This document shows positions 29,854 through 37,993 of a stretch of DNA of 64,000 nucleotides, piece after piece; the first letter of the stretch is position 1; every line of letters starts with the position of its first letter. The notes under the pieces were generated by a model, which ran no database searches, was not told where the DNA came from, and saw only the letters and a program-made list of their open reading frames with translations. Source of the stretch: Herbivorax alkaliphila (GTDB lineage: Bacteria > Bacillota > Clostridia > Acetivibrionales > Acetivibrionaceae); assembly GCF_030848475.1 (NCBI RefSeq), contig NZ_JAVDDS010000012.1, positions 17,472 through 81,471 on the forward strand. The letters run 5' to 3'. Position numbers and translations under genes: made by a program.

Positions 29854-30117
29854 ATGGAAAATAATAGCCTGTTTCAAATAAAGAGAGATATAGAAACCTG
29901 TGTTGGTCAAAAAATTCAGCTTAAGGCCAATAAAGGCAGGAGAAAGGCGTTTATTAAAGAGGGAGTACTTGAAAACACCTATCCTAGCATCTTCATAGTG
30001 AAGTTTGAGAATGATTATGAGGCAACAAGGAGAATATCTTTTAGTTATACTGATATACTTACTAATGCAGTTGAGATAGTAGTGTGCAAGGATAACAGAA
30101 AGATATGTGTTAGTTAA
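29854..30117 (+). CDS. veg: Veg protein
   Basis: 87 residues with the Veg (DUF1021) signature: KRDIETCVGQKIQLKANKGR, then KAFIKEGVLENTYPSIFIVK and RRISFSYTDILT. A small SH3-like fold; in Bacillus it is abundant and promotes biofilm gene expression. GATGAGGTGA ribosome site. Two consensus promoters and a 52-base palindromic terminator suggest a highly expressed single-gene unit. Confidence 0.94.
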   Translation: MENNSLFQIKRDIETCVGQKIQLKANKGRRKAFIKEGVLENTYPSIFIVKFENDYEATRRISFSYTDILTNAVEIVVCKDNRKICVS

Positions 30118-30151
30118 GGTGTAAAATGTATAGAGGATGAAAAAAAATTTC

Positions 30152-30203
30152 TTAGATAAATAAAAAAGTCAGGTTTTAAAACCTGACTTTTTTATTTATC
30201 TAA
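30152..30203. terminator. 52-base perfect palindrome, terminator of veg
   Basis: From TTAGATAAATAAAAAAGTC to its exact complement, with AGGTTTTAAAACCT at the centre and a T run in the right arm. Symmetric, so it can work on both strands. Confidence 0.88.
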
Positions 30204-30411
30204 TTTTAGCTTTATCTAGGAGCATCTCAGTAGTATATATACTCGCTTTATTTAAACCAATTGACTTTTTTAGTAAAGTGAAAACTCAATTTTTTTTATG
30301 TTTTTAGAATATTTATAATGTCTTGTCAATATATATTAATAAGTCTTAGCATAAAAAGTAAAAATGGAACAGGTATAGCCTTATGAATATTAGAAATAGG
30401 AGGAATATAAA

Positions 30412-31986
30412 ATGTCCCTTGAACTTATTAAAGAAACTACAAGAATTAATTATTTTACAGGTGAGGGTTCATCCCAAACAATTGTCGAGCATGATATAAT
30501 TGTACCAGACATAAATCCTGATGTTTTGAGGATTCTCCTTTTAGATGGAGAAGTTATTGAAGAAAAATCTGAAGCATTGCAGGATAAGGTTTCTGTGAAG
30601 GGAACTGTAAGGTATAAAATATTGTATGTGTCTGATGACAAGGATCAGTCTATTAAGAGTATAAATGCTTCACGAGATTTTTCATACAGTTTTGATGTGG
30701 AAAATGCCAATTCTAAGATGAAAACGCGTATTAAAAGTGATATAGAACATATTGATTATGAAATTTTAAACGGAAGAAAAATAAATTTAAAGACCATTAT
30801 AAAATTAAAAGCGAAAATAATAAATGAAACAGAGCAGGAGTTTGTCAGTGAATTAAAAGGGGTGGAAGATTTACAAATACTAAGAAAAAATATTGACATA
30901 TACTCATATTTAGGTGAGAATACATCAAATTATACATTAGATGAGGATTTAGAAATACCAGCTGGAAAGCCGTCTATAAAAGAGATTTTAAGAACTGATG
31001 TAAAAATTGTTGGGAAAGACTATAAAATAGCAGATGACAAAATAATAGCAAAAGGTGATATAAATATTTTAACACTTTATATTGGAGATACAGAAGAAAG
31101 AAGCATTGAATTTATGGAGCATGAAGTTCCATTTACTCAAACTCTAAAGTTTCAAGGAATAGATGATGATTCTGAATGTGAAGTTGACTATAGAATTGAA
31201 AATTTTTCCTTTAACCCTGATGAAGACAGTGATGGGGAATTAAGAATTTTAAAAAGTGAAATAAAGGTTTCTATATGGGCTCAGGCAAATAACAGGAGAA
31301 ATTTAGAAATTATATCTGATGCATATAGTATGAAATCAAAAATAGATTTTGAAACAGAGTCATTTAAAACAAGCAGAGTTATATGTCGCGACAGCAGTCA
31401 GGTAATATTAAAAGAAACTGTAAAAATAAATGGAGACAGTCCGGACATTTCAGAAGTGTTTAATGTATTATCTAGGCCCAATTTATTTGAGAGCACTATT
31501 TCAGATAAAGGTGTAACTATAGAAGGATGTGTAAATAACAGTATTTTATATGTTGCAAACAATACAGAACAACCAGTTTTTTGTCATTATTACGAAATAC
31601 CATTTAAACATACTGTTCAACTTAAGGATGTAAAACCAGAGATGAATTGTGAAGTAGATTTAAATATAGAACACTGTAATTATAGTATGGTTTCTGAAAA
31701 TGAAGTCGAGATTAGAGTGGTTGTGGATGTAGATACAAAGGTAGTAGATCAGATGGAGTACTTATTAATAACTGAGGCTGTTGAAAATGAAGAACAAAGA
31801 ATAGACAATGGTGAATTTGCAAGCTTAACAATATACTTTTCACAGCCAGGAGATAATCTGTGGAAAGTTGCAAAAAAATATTTAACCACCGTTGAAGATG
31901 TGAAAAAATTCAATAAAATTGATGAGGAAGAACTAGGGGTTGGAAGACAAATTATTATTCCACGAAAGGCAAGTTCTTTTAGTTAA
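30412..31986 (+). CDS. SPOCS (DUF3794) and LysM domain protein, spore-associated
   Basis: 524 residues. Three repeats of the SPOCS/DUF3794 beta domain (first VEHDIIVPDINPDVLRILLL; later segments with VNNSILYVANNTEQPVFCHY) and a C-terminal LysM at about 470-520 (YFSQPGDNLWKVAKKYLTTV, then KKFNKIDEEELG). LysM binds peptidoglycan and SPOCS occurs in clostridial spore-coat and cortex proteins. GGAGG before the ATG. Exact role unknown; own terminator follows. Confidence 0.87.
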   Translation: MSLELIKETTRINYFTGEGSSQTIVEHDIIVPDINPDVLRILLLDGEVIEEKSEALQDKVSVKGTVRYKILYVSDDKDQSIKSINASRDFSYSFDVENANSKMKTRIKSDIEHIDYEILNGRKINLKTIIKLKAKIINETEQEFVSELKGVEDLQILRKNIDIYSYLGENTSNYTLDEDLEIPAGKPSIKEILRTDVKIVGKDYKIADDKIIAKGDINILTLYIGDTEERSIEFMEHEVPFTQTLKFQGIDDDSECEVDYRIENFSFNPDEDSDGELRILKSEIKVSIWAQANNRRNLEIISDAYSMKSKIDFETESFKTSRVICRDSSQVILKETVKINGDSPDISEVFNVLSRPNLFESTISDKGVTIEGCVNNSILYVANNTEQPVFCHYYEIPFKHTVQLKDVKPEMNCEVDLNIEHCNYSMVSENEVEIRVVVDVDTKVVDQMEYLLITEAVENEEQRIDNGEFASLTIYFSQPGDNLWKVAKKYLTTVEDVKKFNKIDEEELGVGRQIIIPRKASSFS

Positions 31987-31987
31987 G

Positions 31988-32033
31988 AATAAGGGATTTA
32001 TAAAAACTTTTTAGTTTTTGTAAATCCCTTATT
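31988..32033 (+). terminator. Terminator of the SPOCS/LysM gene
   Basis: AATAAGGGATTTATAAAAAC and GTTTTTGTAAATCCCTTATT, 20-base near-perfect arms around a six-base loop. Confidence 0.85.
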
Positions 32034-32097
32034 TATGTACGCCATTAAAAATACCTGCCCATTGAGGCTAAATGTTAATATATACACCCTTCTCTTT

Positions 32098-32298
32098 GGG
32101 GTGCATGTTATTTATGTGAATGAAAATATGGAAGAAACATTGTGGAGCAAGTTGTAGAGCGTGTTAATACGACGAGGAAAGGGAGAGCATTGTTTGAGCG
32201 ATAGCGAGATTTGCTCGACCCCGAGGAGTATTTACAGGCTCTAAACTGCGTAACTTTAGTTTCTGGAATATTGTTCTTCACATTTAACATATACACCC
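32098..32298 (-). repeat. Full-length MITE-like repeat (about 200 bp)
   Basis: On the reverse strand it begins GGGTGTATATGTTAAATGTG and ends CACATAAATAACATGCACCC, imperfect terminal inverted repeats. The body matches both units of the 7655-8230 duplication over about 165 bp, and its left part matches 45931-46005. A large internal stem is kept: AGAGCCTGT with ACACGCTCT here, AGAGTCTGT with ACAGACTCT at 7769. A 24-bp near-identical direct repeat (32074-32097 and about 32284-32306) brackets it. No coding capacity. Confidence 0.75.
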
Positions 32299-32393
32299 TC
32301 TCTTTGTCACGTTGTTGAAAAAGGAAGGTATTTTGTATATAATATAAAAGCATATTGATTGAGGAAAAAATAACAGGACAAAGATGGTGCAAA

Positions 32394-33257
32394 ATGGATT
32401 CAATATTTTTAAAGGCTAATGCAAAAATTAATTTATCTCTTGATGTATTGGGGAAAAGAGATGATGGATATCATGAAGTAAAAATGATTATGCAGTCAAT
32501 AAACCTTCATGATGAAGTTTTTATGCAAATTACAGAAGATGGAATTGAAGTTAGTTGTAACAAACACTGGGTTCCTTCTGGCAGCGGCAATATTGCATAT
32601 AAAGCGGCAGAATTATTAATGAAAAAGTATGGGGTTAAAAAAGGTGTTAAGATAAAAATAATCAAAAACATTCCTGTTGCAGCTGGACTTGCTGGAGGAA
32701 GTGCAGATGCAGCAGCTGTTATTAAGGGAATTAATAAATTATTTTCTCTTAATTTAAGCCAAAAAGAATTAATGAACTTAGGCAAAGATATAGGAGCAGA
32801 TGTTCCTTTTTGCTTAAAAGGTGGAACTGTGCTTTCAGAAGGAATAGGTGAAATGTTAACACCCACTAAACCTTTTCAAAATGTCAATATACTTCTTGTT
32901 AAGCCTAAAATATCTGTATCAACACCTTGGGTTTATAAAAATTTAAATATAAAAAACATATCAGAAAGACCAGATACAGAAGGGATATTAAATGCAATAA
33001 AAAATGAGGACATTGTGTATGTTGCAAAAAACATGAAAAATGTATTGGAAACGGTTACTGTAAATAGATATAGAGTTATTCAAGAAATTAAGAATAAGCT
33101 TATAAAATATGGAGCTTTAGGAAGCATAATGAGTGGAAGTGGACCAACAGTTTTCGGGATATTTGAAAACAAAAAAAAGGCATATTTTGCATATGAAAAA
33201 GTAAAGAACAGCAGATGGCAATGTTTTATGACAGAAACACTGTGTGAGGAGAGATAG
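32394..33257 (+). CDS. ispE: 4-diphosphocytidyl-2-C-methyl-D-erythritol kinase
   Basis: GHMP kinase of the MEP isoprenoid pathway. 287 residues: KANAKINLSLDVLGKRDDGY at the N-terminus, the ATP loop PVAAGLAGGSADAAAVIKG at about 92-110, GADVPFCLKGG, and GALGSIMSGSGPTVFGIF near the end. ATG 32394 gives the normal length; an in-frame TTG at 32355 would add 13 residues. Overlaps the ribosome site region of the GntR gene, so the two are one unit. Confidence 0.95.
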   Translation: MDSIFLKANAKINLSLDVLGKRDDGYHEVKMIMQSINLHDEVFMQITEDGIEVSCNKHWVPSGSGNIAYKAAELLMKKYGVKKGVKIKIIKNIPVAAGLAGGSADAAAVIKGINKLFSLNLSQKELMNLGKDIGADVPFCLKGGTVLSEGIGEMLTPTKPFQNVNILLVKPKISVSTPWVYKNLNIKNISERPDTEGILNAIKNEDIVYVAKNMKNVLETVTVNRYRVIQEIKNKLIKYGALGSIMSGSGPTVFGIFENKKKAYFAYEKVKNSRWQCFMTETLCEER

Positions 33258-33261
33258 TATT

Positions 33262-33948
33262 ATGGCAAACAAATTTGCGAAGATTAATTTTAATGATTAT
33301 AAACCTTTAAGAGAAGTAATTTTTAATACATTAAGGGAAGCTATTATATCTGGAGAATTAAAGCCAGGAGAGCGTTTAATGGAAGTAAAGCTGGCAGAAA
33401 AGATGGGAGTTAGCCGTACGCCGGTTAGAGAAGCAATTAGAAAACTGGAATTGGAAGGCTTAGTTGAAATGTTTCCTAGAAAAGGTGCTCATGTTGCTAA
33501 GCTTTCTGTTAAAAACATAATGGATGTTTTAGAAGTTCGTGCTTCACTTGATGGTCTTGCCACTTCTCTTGCAGCTGAAAGAATAAAAGATGAAGAAATA
33601 AAAAATTTAGGCCATATTCTTTCTCAGTTTGAGTCCTATGCAAAGAAAGACAATTTACAGGGAACAATAAAAAAAGATGTTGAATTTCATGACTTAATTT
33701 ATGGTGCATCTGGAAATGACAAGCTTATTCAAATTGTATGCAAGTTAAGAGAACAAATTCACAGATTTAGGGTTATATACTTAAAGGATTACAGCAGTCA
33801 TAAAGCTCTAGTTAAGGAGCATGAAGATATATATGAAGCAATTTCAAAAAGAGACAGAGATAAGGCTCAAATTTATGCACAGAGACATATAAAGAAACAG
33901 GAAGAGATAATAACTAAAGCTCTTAAAAGTGTTACGGAAAATGAGTGA
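33262..33948 (+). CDS. GntR-family regulator, FadR subfamily
   Basis: 228 residues. Winged HTH at about 10-75 (LREAIISGELKPGERLMEVK, then KMGVSRTPVREAIRKLELEG), then an FCD all-helical ligand domain with metal-binding type residues (VEFHDLIYGASGND; QIYAQRHIKKQEE). Start ATG 33262 after GAGGAG; begins four bases after ispE ends. The same ispE-GntR pair is common in Clostridia; the ligand is unknown. Confidence 0.9.
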   Translation: MANKFAKINFNDYKPLREVIFNTLREAIISGELKPGERLMEVKLAEKMGVSRTPVREAIRKLELEGLVEMFPRKGAHVAKLSVKNIMDVLEVRASLDGLATSLAAERIKDEEIKNLGHILSQFESYAKKDNLQGTIKKDVEFHDLIYGASGNDKLIQIVCKLREQIHRFRVIYLKDYSSHKALVKEHEDIYEAISKRDRDKAQIYAQRHIKKQEEIITKALKSVTENE

Positions 33949-33992
33949 GTAAAGATTTTAAAAACCTGCTTTATGTGATGCAGGGTCTTAAA

Positions 33993-34108
33993 GTGAACTC
34001 GTTTAGCTAAAGCTAAGCATCGAGACTTCAGGTGGAGACTCAACTCCACCTGAAGATTTATAAGAGCAACTCCACCTTATAGAAGGTGGAGTCTTAGAAT
34101 AAGATAAA
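33993..34108 (+). repeat. Triple-hairpin repeat, copy C (complete)
   Basis: GTGAACTCGTTTAGCTAAAG, CTTCAGGTGGAG/CTCCACCTGAAG, and ACTCCACCTTATA/GAAGGTGGAGT stems all intact, ending TTAGAATAAGATAAA. Lies between the converging GntR and HMA genes and may serve as their terminator. Confidence 0.9.
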
Positions 34109-34132
34109 ATTGTCTACAAATACATTGTCTTT

Positions 34133-34339
34133 TTAATCAATTTCATAACCCATCTTAGATATATGTTTTTTAATTTCATCAGGGTTAATATCAGAAGGAT
34201 TGTATTCCACTTTCAATTGTTGGCTTTTTAAGTCAACTGACAAATCACCAATACCTTTTATTTCTCTAACACTTTCTTGAATTTTATCGGAACATGCACT
34301 ACATGAAAGAGTGGGAACATTAAAAACTGTAGATTCCAT
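34133..34339 (-). CDS. Heavy-metal-associated (HMA) domain protein, CopZ-like
   Basis: 68 residues forming one HMA domain: VPTLSCSACSDKIQESVREI with the metal-binding C-x-x-C (CSAC) and the usual VEYNPSDINPDEIKKHISKM. Such proteins ferry copper or a similar soft metal in the cytoplasm. No metal ATPase is next to it. AGGAGGG before the ATG. Confidence 0.85.
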   Translation of the reverse strand: MESTVFNVPTLSCSACSDKIQESVREIKGIGDLSVDLKSQQLKVEYNPSDINPDEIKKHISKMGYEID

Positions 34340-34598
34340 GAAAGCCCTCCTATACCAAATTATTTTAAAGATTAAAATTCTTTATAGATGTAGCATTATC
34401 AAAAACTAAATTATTTATTCTTTTTTAAATATTAATTTAGAGAGGGTGTATATAATAAATATGAATAATCTGCACCTAGTTAGAGCATAAAAATACATTT
34501 ATTAAATACCATACTATTGATATGCACACTCAGTATGGTAAAATAGAAATAAATATAAGGGAGGATAAAGAGAATACATTTCTCTATTTAATTAAATT

Positions 34599-36206
34599 AT
34601 GTGGTATGATAGATTTTTGAATATATATAAAGCAGGAATATCCCATGAATTTATTCTCTATTTTAATATAAGAGATGTTGTTGATAACTTTAGATTTATT
34701 GACAGGTACATTTATGAGGAGTTTATAAAACAAAGAAATTTTTCAATTGTGGCATTTTACGATATTTCCAAAGGGTTAACTTTTTTAGAACCGGAAATGG
34801 AAAGAGAATTTAATAAAATTACTTCAAATGCTGCAGAAGGATTAGCTTATGCAATGCCTTCAAAATTATTTCATTACATTGACGTGGCACTAAAGAGTAC
34901 AAAAATGGCTTTGTTTATAGATCATGCAGAAAAGATGATACCATCTGGAGATGTGGCATCAATGTCAACTGAAGAAAGAATGGCACTTATATGGATATGC
35001 GAATGGTCAAACAGTCCAAAAATATCTTCTGTGGGAAGCACTATATTTTTGAAGGCAAATAATCTTGCTGAAATAAACAATGAAGTGTTAAGGTCAGCGT
35101 ACCGGGTGGAGCCTGTATTTGTAGAACTACCAACTGAGCAGGAGAGAGTTGGGTATATACAGCATCTTTTAAAGGATGAAAGCGTTAAAATGGATATTAC
35201 CATTAATGATTTTGCAAAGTTATCATCTGGGCTTAGCAAAAAAGCAATAAAAGATATTAAGCTTAAATCTGAAGCTGAAGATGTTCCTATAAGCTTTGAA
35301 TTTATAAAAGACAAAAAACATTCTGTTTTGAAAAAGGAATATGGTGATGTACTTGAATTTATTTATCCAGAACTGGGCTTTGACGATATAGGAGGAATGG
35401 AAAGGGCAAAAAATTATCTTTTAAATAATATTGTTGAACCTGTTAGAAAAGGTGACTTGAGAAGAGTTCCAATGGGAATACTTTTATGTGGACCTTCGGG
35501 TACAGGAAAAACACTGCTTGTTAATGCTCTTGCAAAGACAAGTGGTTTTAACTGTGTTAAAATAGATATGTCTAGAATACTAGGACAGTATGTTGGTGAA
35601 AGTGAGAAAAATTTTAAAAAGTGTTTGCTAGGAGCCCAGTCTCAAGAGCCGGTTATAGTTTTTGTGGATGAGATAGACACTGCTTTTAGAAGAGGAGAGA
35701 GCGGTGATAATGGGGTGAGCAGAAATATTTTCAATGAATTTTTGCAATTTACTAGCAATACAAATAATAGAGGAAAAGTTATATTTATTGCAGCAACAAA
35801 TAGACCGGATCTTCTAGATGCAGCATTAAAAAGAGCGGGAAGGTTTGACAAAAAAATACCTGTATTGTTGCCGGAAGAAAATGAGAGAGCGGAAATATTT
35901 AAGATACTTATTGAAAAATATGGATTTGAAACTGATGTTGAAGATTTTTTTCCTTTTTCAAAAGAAACGTTGAATTATACAGGAGCAGAAATTGAAACGG
36001 TAATTAGAAAGGCTTATGAGATAGCAAATGAGGATAATATTGAAAAAAATATGTTGACAGAGGATGTATTGAAAAAAGCTATAAATAGGTGTCGGCCAAG
36101 TACTCAGCAGGTAGAATTTATGACTATGTTAGCGATTAAAGAATGTGACGATAAAGATTTACTTCCTGAAAAGTATAAGGATGTATTAGATAACAGAGGA
36201 AATTAA
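34599..36206 (+). CDS. CDC48/Vps4-like AAA+ ATPase with a degenerate first AAA domain
   Basis: 535 residues. The N-terminal ~240 residues look like an AAA-type module without a Walker A box (Walker-B-like MALFIDHAEKM remains). The second module is complete: Walker A GPSGTGKT (298-305), Walker B VIVFVDEID (352-360), sensor AATNRP, arginine-finger region RAGRFD and C-terminal helices. Preceding it is FDDIGGMERAK, the motif typical of CDC48, katanin and Vps4-type proteins. No strong ribosome site right before ATG 34599; a GGGAGG lies about 35 bases up. A PspA gene follows, parted by repeat copy D. Probably remodels or unfolds a protein partner. Confidence 0.83.
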   Translation: MWYDRFLNIYKAGISHEFILYFNIRDVVDNFRFIDRYIYEEFIKQRNFSIVAFYDISKGLTFLEPEMEREFNKITSNAAEGLAYAMPSKLFHYIDVALKSTKMALFIDHAEKMIPSGDVASMSTEERMALIWICEWSNSPKISSVGSTIFLKANNLAEINNEVLRSAYRVEPVFVELPTEQERVGYIQHLLKDESVKMDITINDFAKLSSGLSKKAIKDIKLKSEAEDVPISFEFIKDKKHSVLKKEYGDVLEFIYPELGFDDIGGMERAKNYLLNNIVEPVRKGDLRRVPMGILLCGPSGTGKTLLVNALAKTSGFNCVKIDMSRILGQYVGESEKNFKKCLLGAQSQEPVIVFVDEIDTAFRRGESGDNGVSRNIFNEFLQFTSNTNNRGKVIFIAATNRPDLLDAALKRAGRFDKKIPVLLPEENERAEIFKILIEKYGFETDVEDFFPFSKETLNYTGAEIETVIRKAYEIANEDNIEKNMLTEDVLKKAINRCRPSTQQVEFMTMLAIKECDDKDLLPEKYKDVLDNRGN

Positions 36207-36210
36207 TGAA

Positions 36211-36300
36211 GTGAACTCGTTTAGCTAAAGCTAAACATCGAGACTTCAGGTGGAGACTCAACTCCACCTTATAGAAGGTGGAGTCTTAGAATAAGATAAA
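36211..36300 (+). repeat. Triple-hairpin repeat, copy D with an internal deletion
   Basis: Complete at both ends but jumps from CAACTCCACC straight to TTATAGAAGGTGGAG, fusing the left arm region of hairpin 2 with hairpin 3. The missing piece is bounded by CTCCACC in full copies. It sits between the AAA+ and pspA-like genes, five bases after the AAA+ stop. Confidence 0.9.
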
Positions 36301-36372
36301 TTTACTGTTTACAAAGGTCAGTATTTAGTATAAATTAATGTATAGTGATAATTTTTCTGAGGAGGAGCACAT

Positions 36373-37107
36373 ATGGGTTTTTTTAGCAGAGTAGGCATAA
36401 TGATAAGAGGTTTTTTTGGGAAGTTTGTAGGAGGATTAGAGGAAAACAATCCAGACCTTATATTTGAAGACATAAAAAACCAAATCAGTAAGGCGCGTAA
36501 AGAAGCTGAAAAGCAGATAATGGAAATTCAAACAAATGCAGAGCTTATAAAGATTGAAATGAAAAATTCTGAAAAAAAATTAGATGCAATAAAATCCAGA
36601 ATAGAATCTGCAAAAAGACAAGGAGACAAGGAACTTTTAGTAGAACTTCTTATGCATGAAGAAGAATGTCAGACTGTATATGAAACCCATAGAGCCACAC
36701 ATGATAATGCTATTAAAGAAGTTAAAACAATAAGGGAAAATTACAAGGTGTTTGAATCTGAAATGAATTCAAAGCTAAACGAATTGAAGAATTTAAAGAC
36801 TCAGGAAAAAATGGCTAAGCTAAAGGAAAATATAAATAATGTAAATGCAAAGTATGCATCTAAAAATAATAACGTTGGAAATATAAATGATAATATGGAC
36901 AGGGCAAGAGAAATAGTTAATAAAAAAATTGCACAGGCAAATGCAGTGGAAAGTCTCAACGATGAAAATATGGATATGAAGTTAAAGAAACTTGATTTAA
37001 ATTCTGCACGTGATAGAGCTAAGGCAAGAGCAGAAGCTATATTAAATAGTGATGAAGGATTTGAAGTAAAGGAAAAAAAGCAAAACAAGAAAAAGACGGA
37101 AGGGTAA
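36373..37107 (+). CDS. PspA/IM30 (bacterial ESCRT-III) family protein
   Basis: 244 residues, nearly all long helices. The N-terminus MGFFSRVGIMIRGFFGKFVG is amphipathic and membrane-binding, then DLIFEDIKNQISKARKEAEK and the coiled-coil hairpin of PspA/Vipp1. PspA-family proteins form ESCRT-III-like rods that protect the inner membrane. A basic KKQNKKK tail ends it. GAGGAGG before the ATG. Lies between an AAA+ ATPase and a membrane coiled-coil protein, all on one strand. Confidence 0.85.
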   Translation: MGFFSRVGIMIRGFFGKFVGGLEENNPDLIFEDIKNQISKARKEAEKQIMEIQTNAELIKIEMKNSEKKLDAIKSRIESAKRQGDKELLVELLMHEEECQTVYETHRATHDNAIKEVKTIRENYKVFESEMNSKLNELKNLKTQEKMAKLKENINNVNAKYASKNNNVGNINDNMDRAREIVNKKIAQANAVESLNDENMDMKLKKLDLNSARDRAKARAEAILNSDEGFEVKEKKQNKKKTEG

Positions 37108-37157
37108 TTTTAAAAAAGTAAGTATAATTAAAAACAAGGGTTGTAGGTATAGTTGTT

Positions 37158-37949
37158 ATGAAGCTTAAATTATTATTTAGTTCTTTATTTGGTAGTAGGA
37201 ATATAGGGATGCTTTTTATTCTTATGGCAATTCCATTGGCGTTAATGATTATTACAGGAGAAAGATGGCTAATTTATCCTGCTAGTGCTGGTGTTGGTGC
37301 CATATATATAGGGTTGGTAATTCAAAGCTTTACCAGCAAAAGTTTTCAGGATAAATTTATTCACAAAATGAAGGACAAAAGAATAAAAAAACTAAATAAA
37401 ATGTGTACAAAGTTGGCAGAAGATGCAAAAAAACATACAAATCCAGCATATTATAAAAAGCTGCGTTCTATTATGAGCGACAAAAATGAAATAGTAAAGT
37501 CCTATCAAAAAGACAGTCCGGACTTTTTAAAAGAAAAGATAACCGAGCAGACTTTAAATTTAGTTGTGTCATATATAAGGCTTTTAAAAAGTTTTTGTGT
37601 AAGAACTAAAGAGCTTAATTCAGTAAATATAAAGCCTGTGATAGATAGAATTGCTCAAAACACCAGGAAGTTAAACTTTATAAATGATTCAAAAGTACAT
37701 GAAAATGTAGAGAAGATAATTGAAATGGATCAAAAGATAGTATCAAGACTAAAAGATGAAAAGATAAACTTAGAAAGAATAGATACCCGGCTTGATTATA
37801 TTAAAAGTACAGTATATATGTTTAAACAGCAGATAGGTTTAAGGCTTGAATCAGAAGATATGCTGGAAAAAATCGAAAGTGCTGTAAATGAAGCTACTGC
37901 TCTTGAAAATGTTTTAGATGAAAGAAACAAAAAGAGAATTAGAAATTAA
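37158..37949 (+). CDS. Membrane coiled-coil protein of unknown function
   Basis: 263 residues. Two adjacent membrane helices at about 15-32 and 37-57, then a basic segment (KMKDKRIKKLNKM) and long helices with heptad character to the end. No family recognised. 50 bases after the pspA-like gene, and of the right form (membrane anchor plus cytoplasmic coiled coil) to be its partner. Weak ribosome site. It might recall XpaC/TelA-associated proteins, but I see no clear motif. Confidence 0.68.
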   Translation: MKLKLLFSSLFGSRNIGMLFILMAIPLALMIITGERWLIYPASAGVGAIYIGLVIQSFTSKSFQDKFIHKMKDKRIKKLNKMCTKLAEDAKKHTNPAYYKKLRSIMSDKNEIVKSYQKDSPDFLKEKITEQTLNLVVSYIRLLKSFCVRTKELNSVNIKPVIDRIAQNTRKLNFINDSKVHENVEKIIEMDQKIVSRLKDEKINLERIDTRLDYIKSTVYMFKQQIGLRLESEDMLEKIESAVNEATALENVLDERNKKRIRN

Positions 37950-37993
37950 AGTATAAAATTTTAGGAAATAGTTTTTGCAGTTGGGATGGGTTT

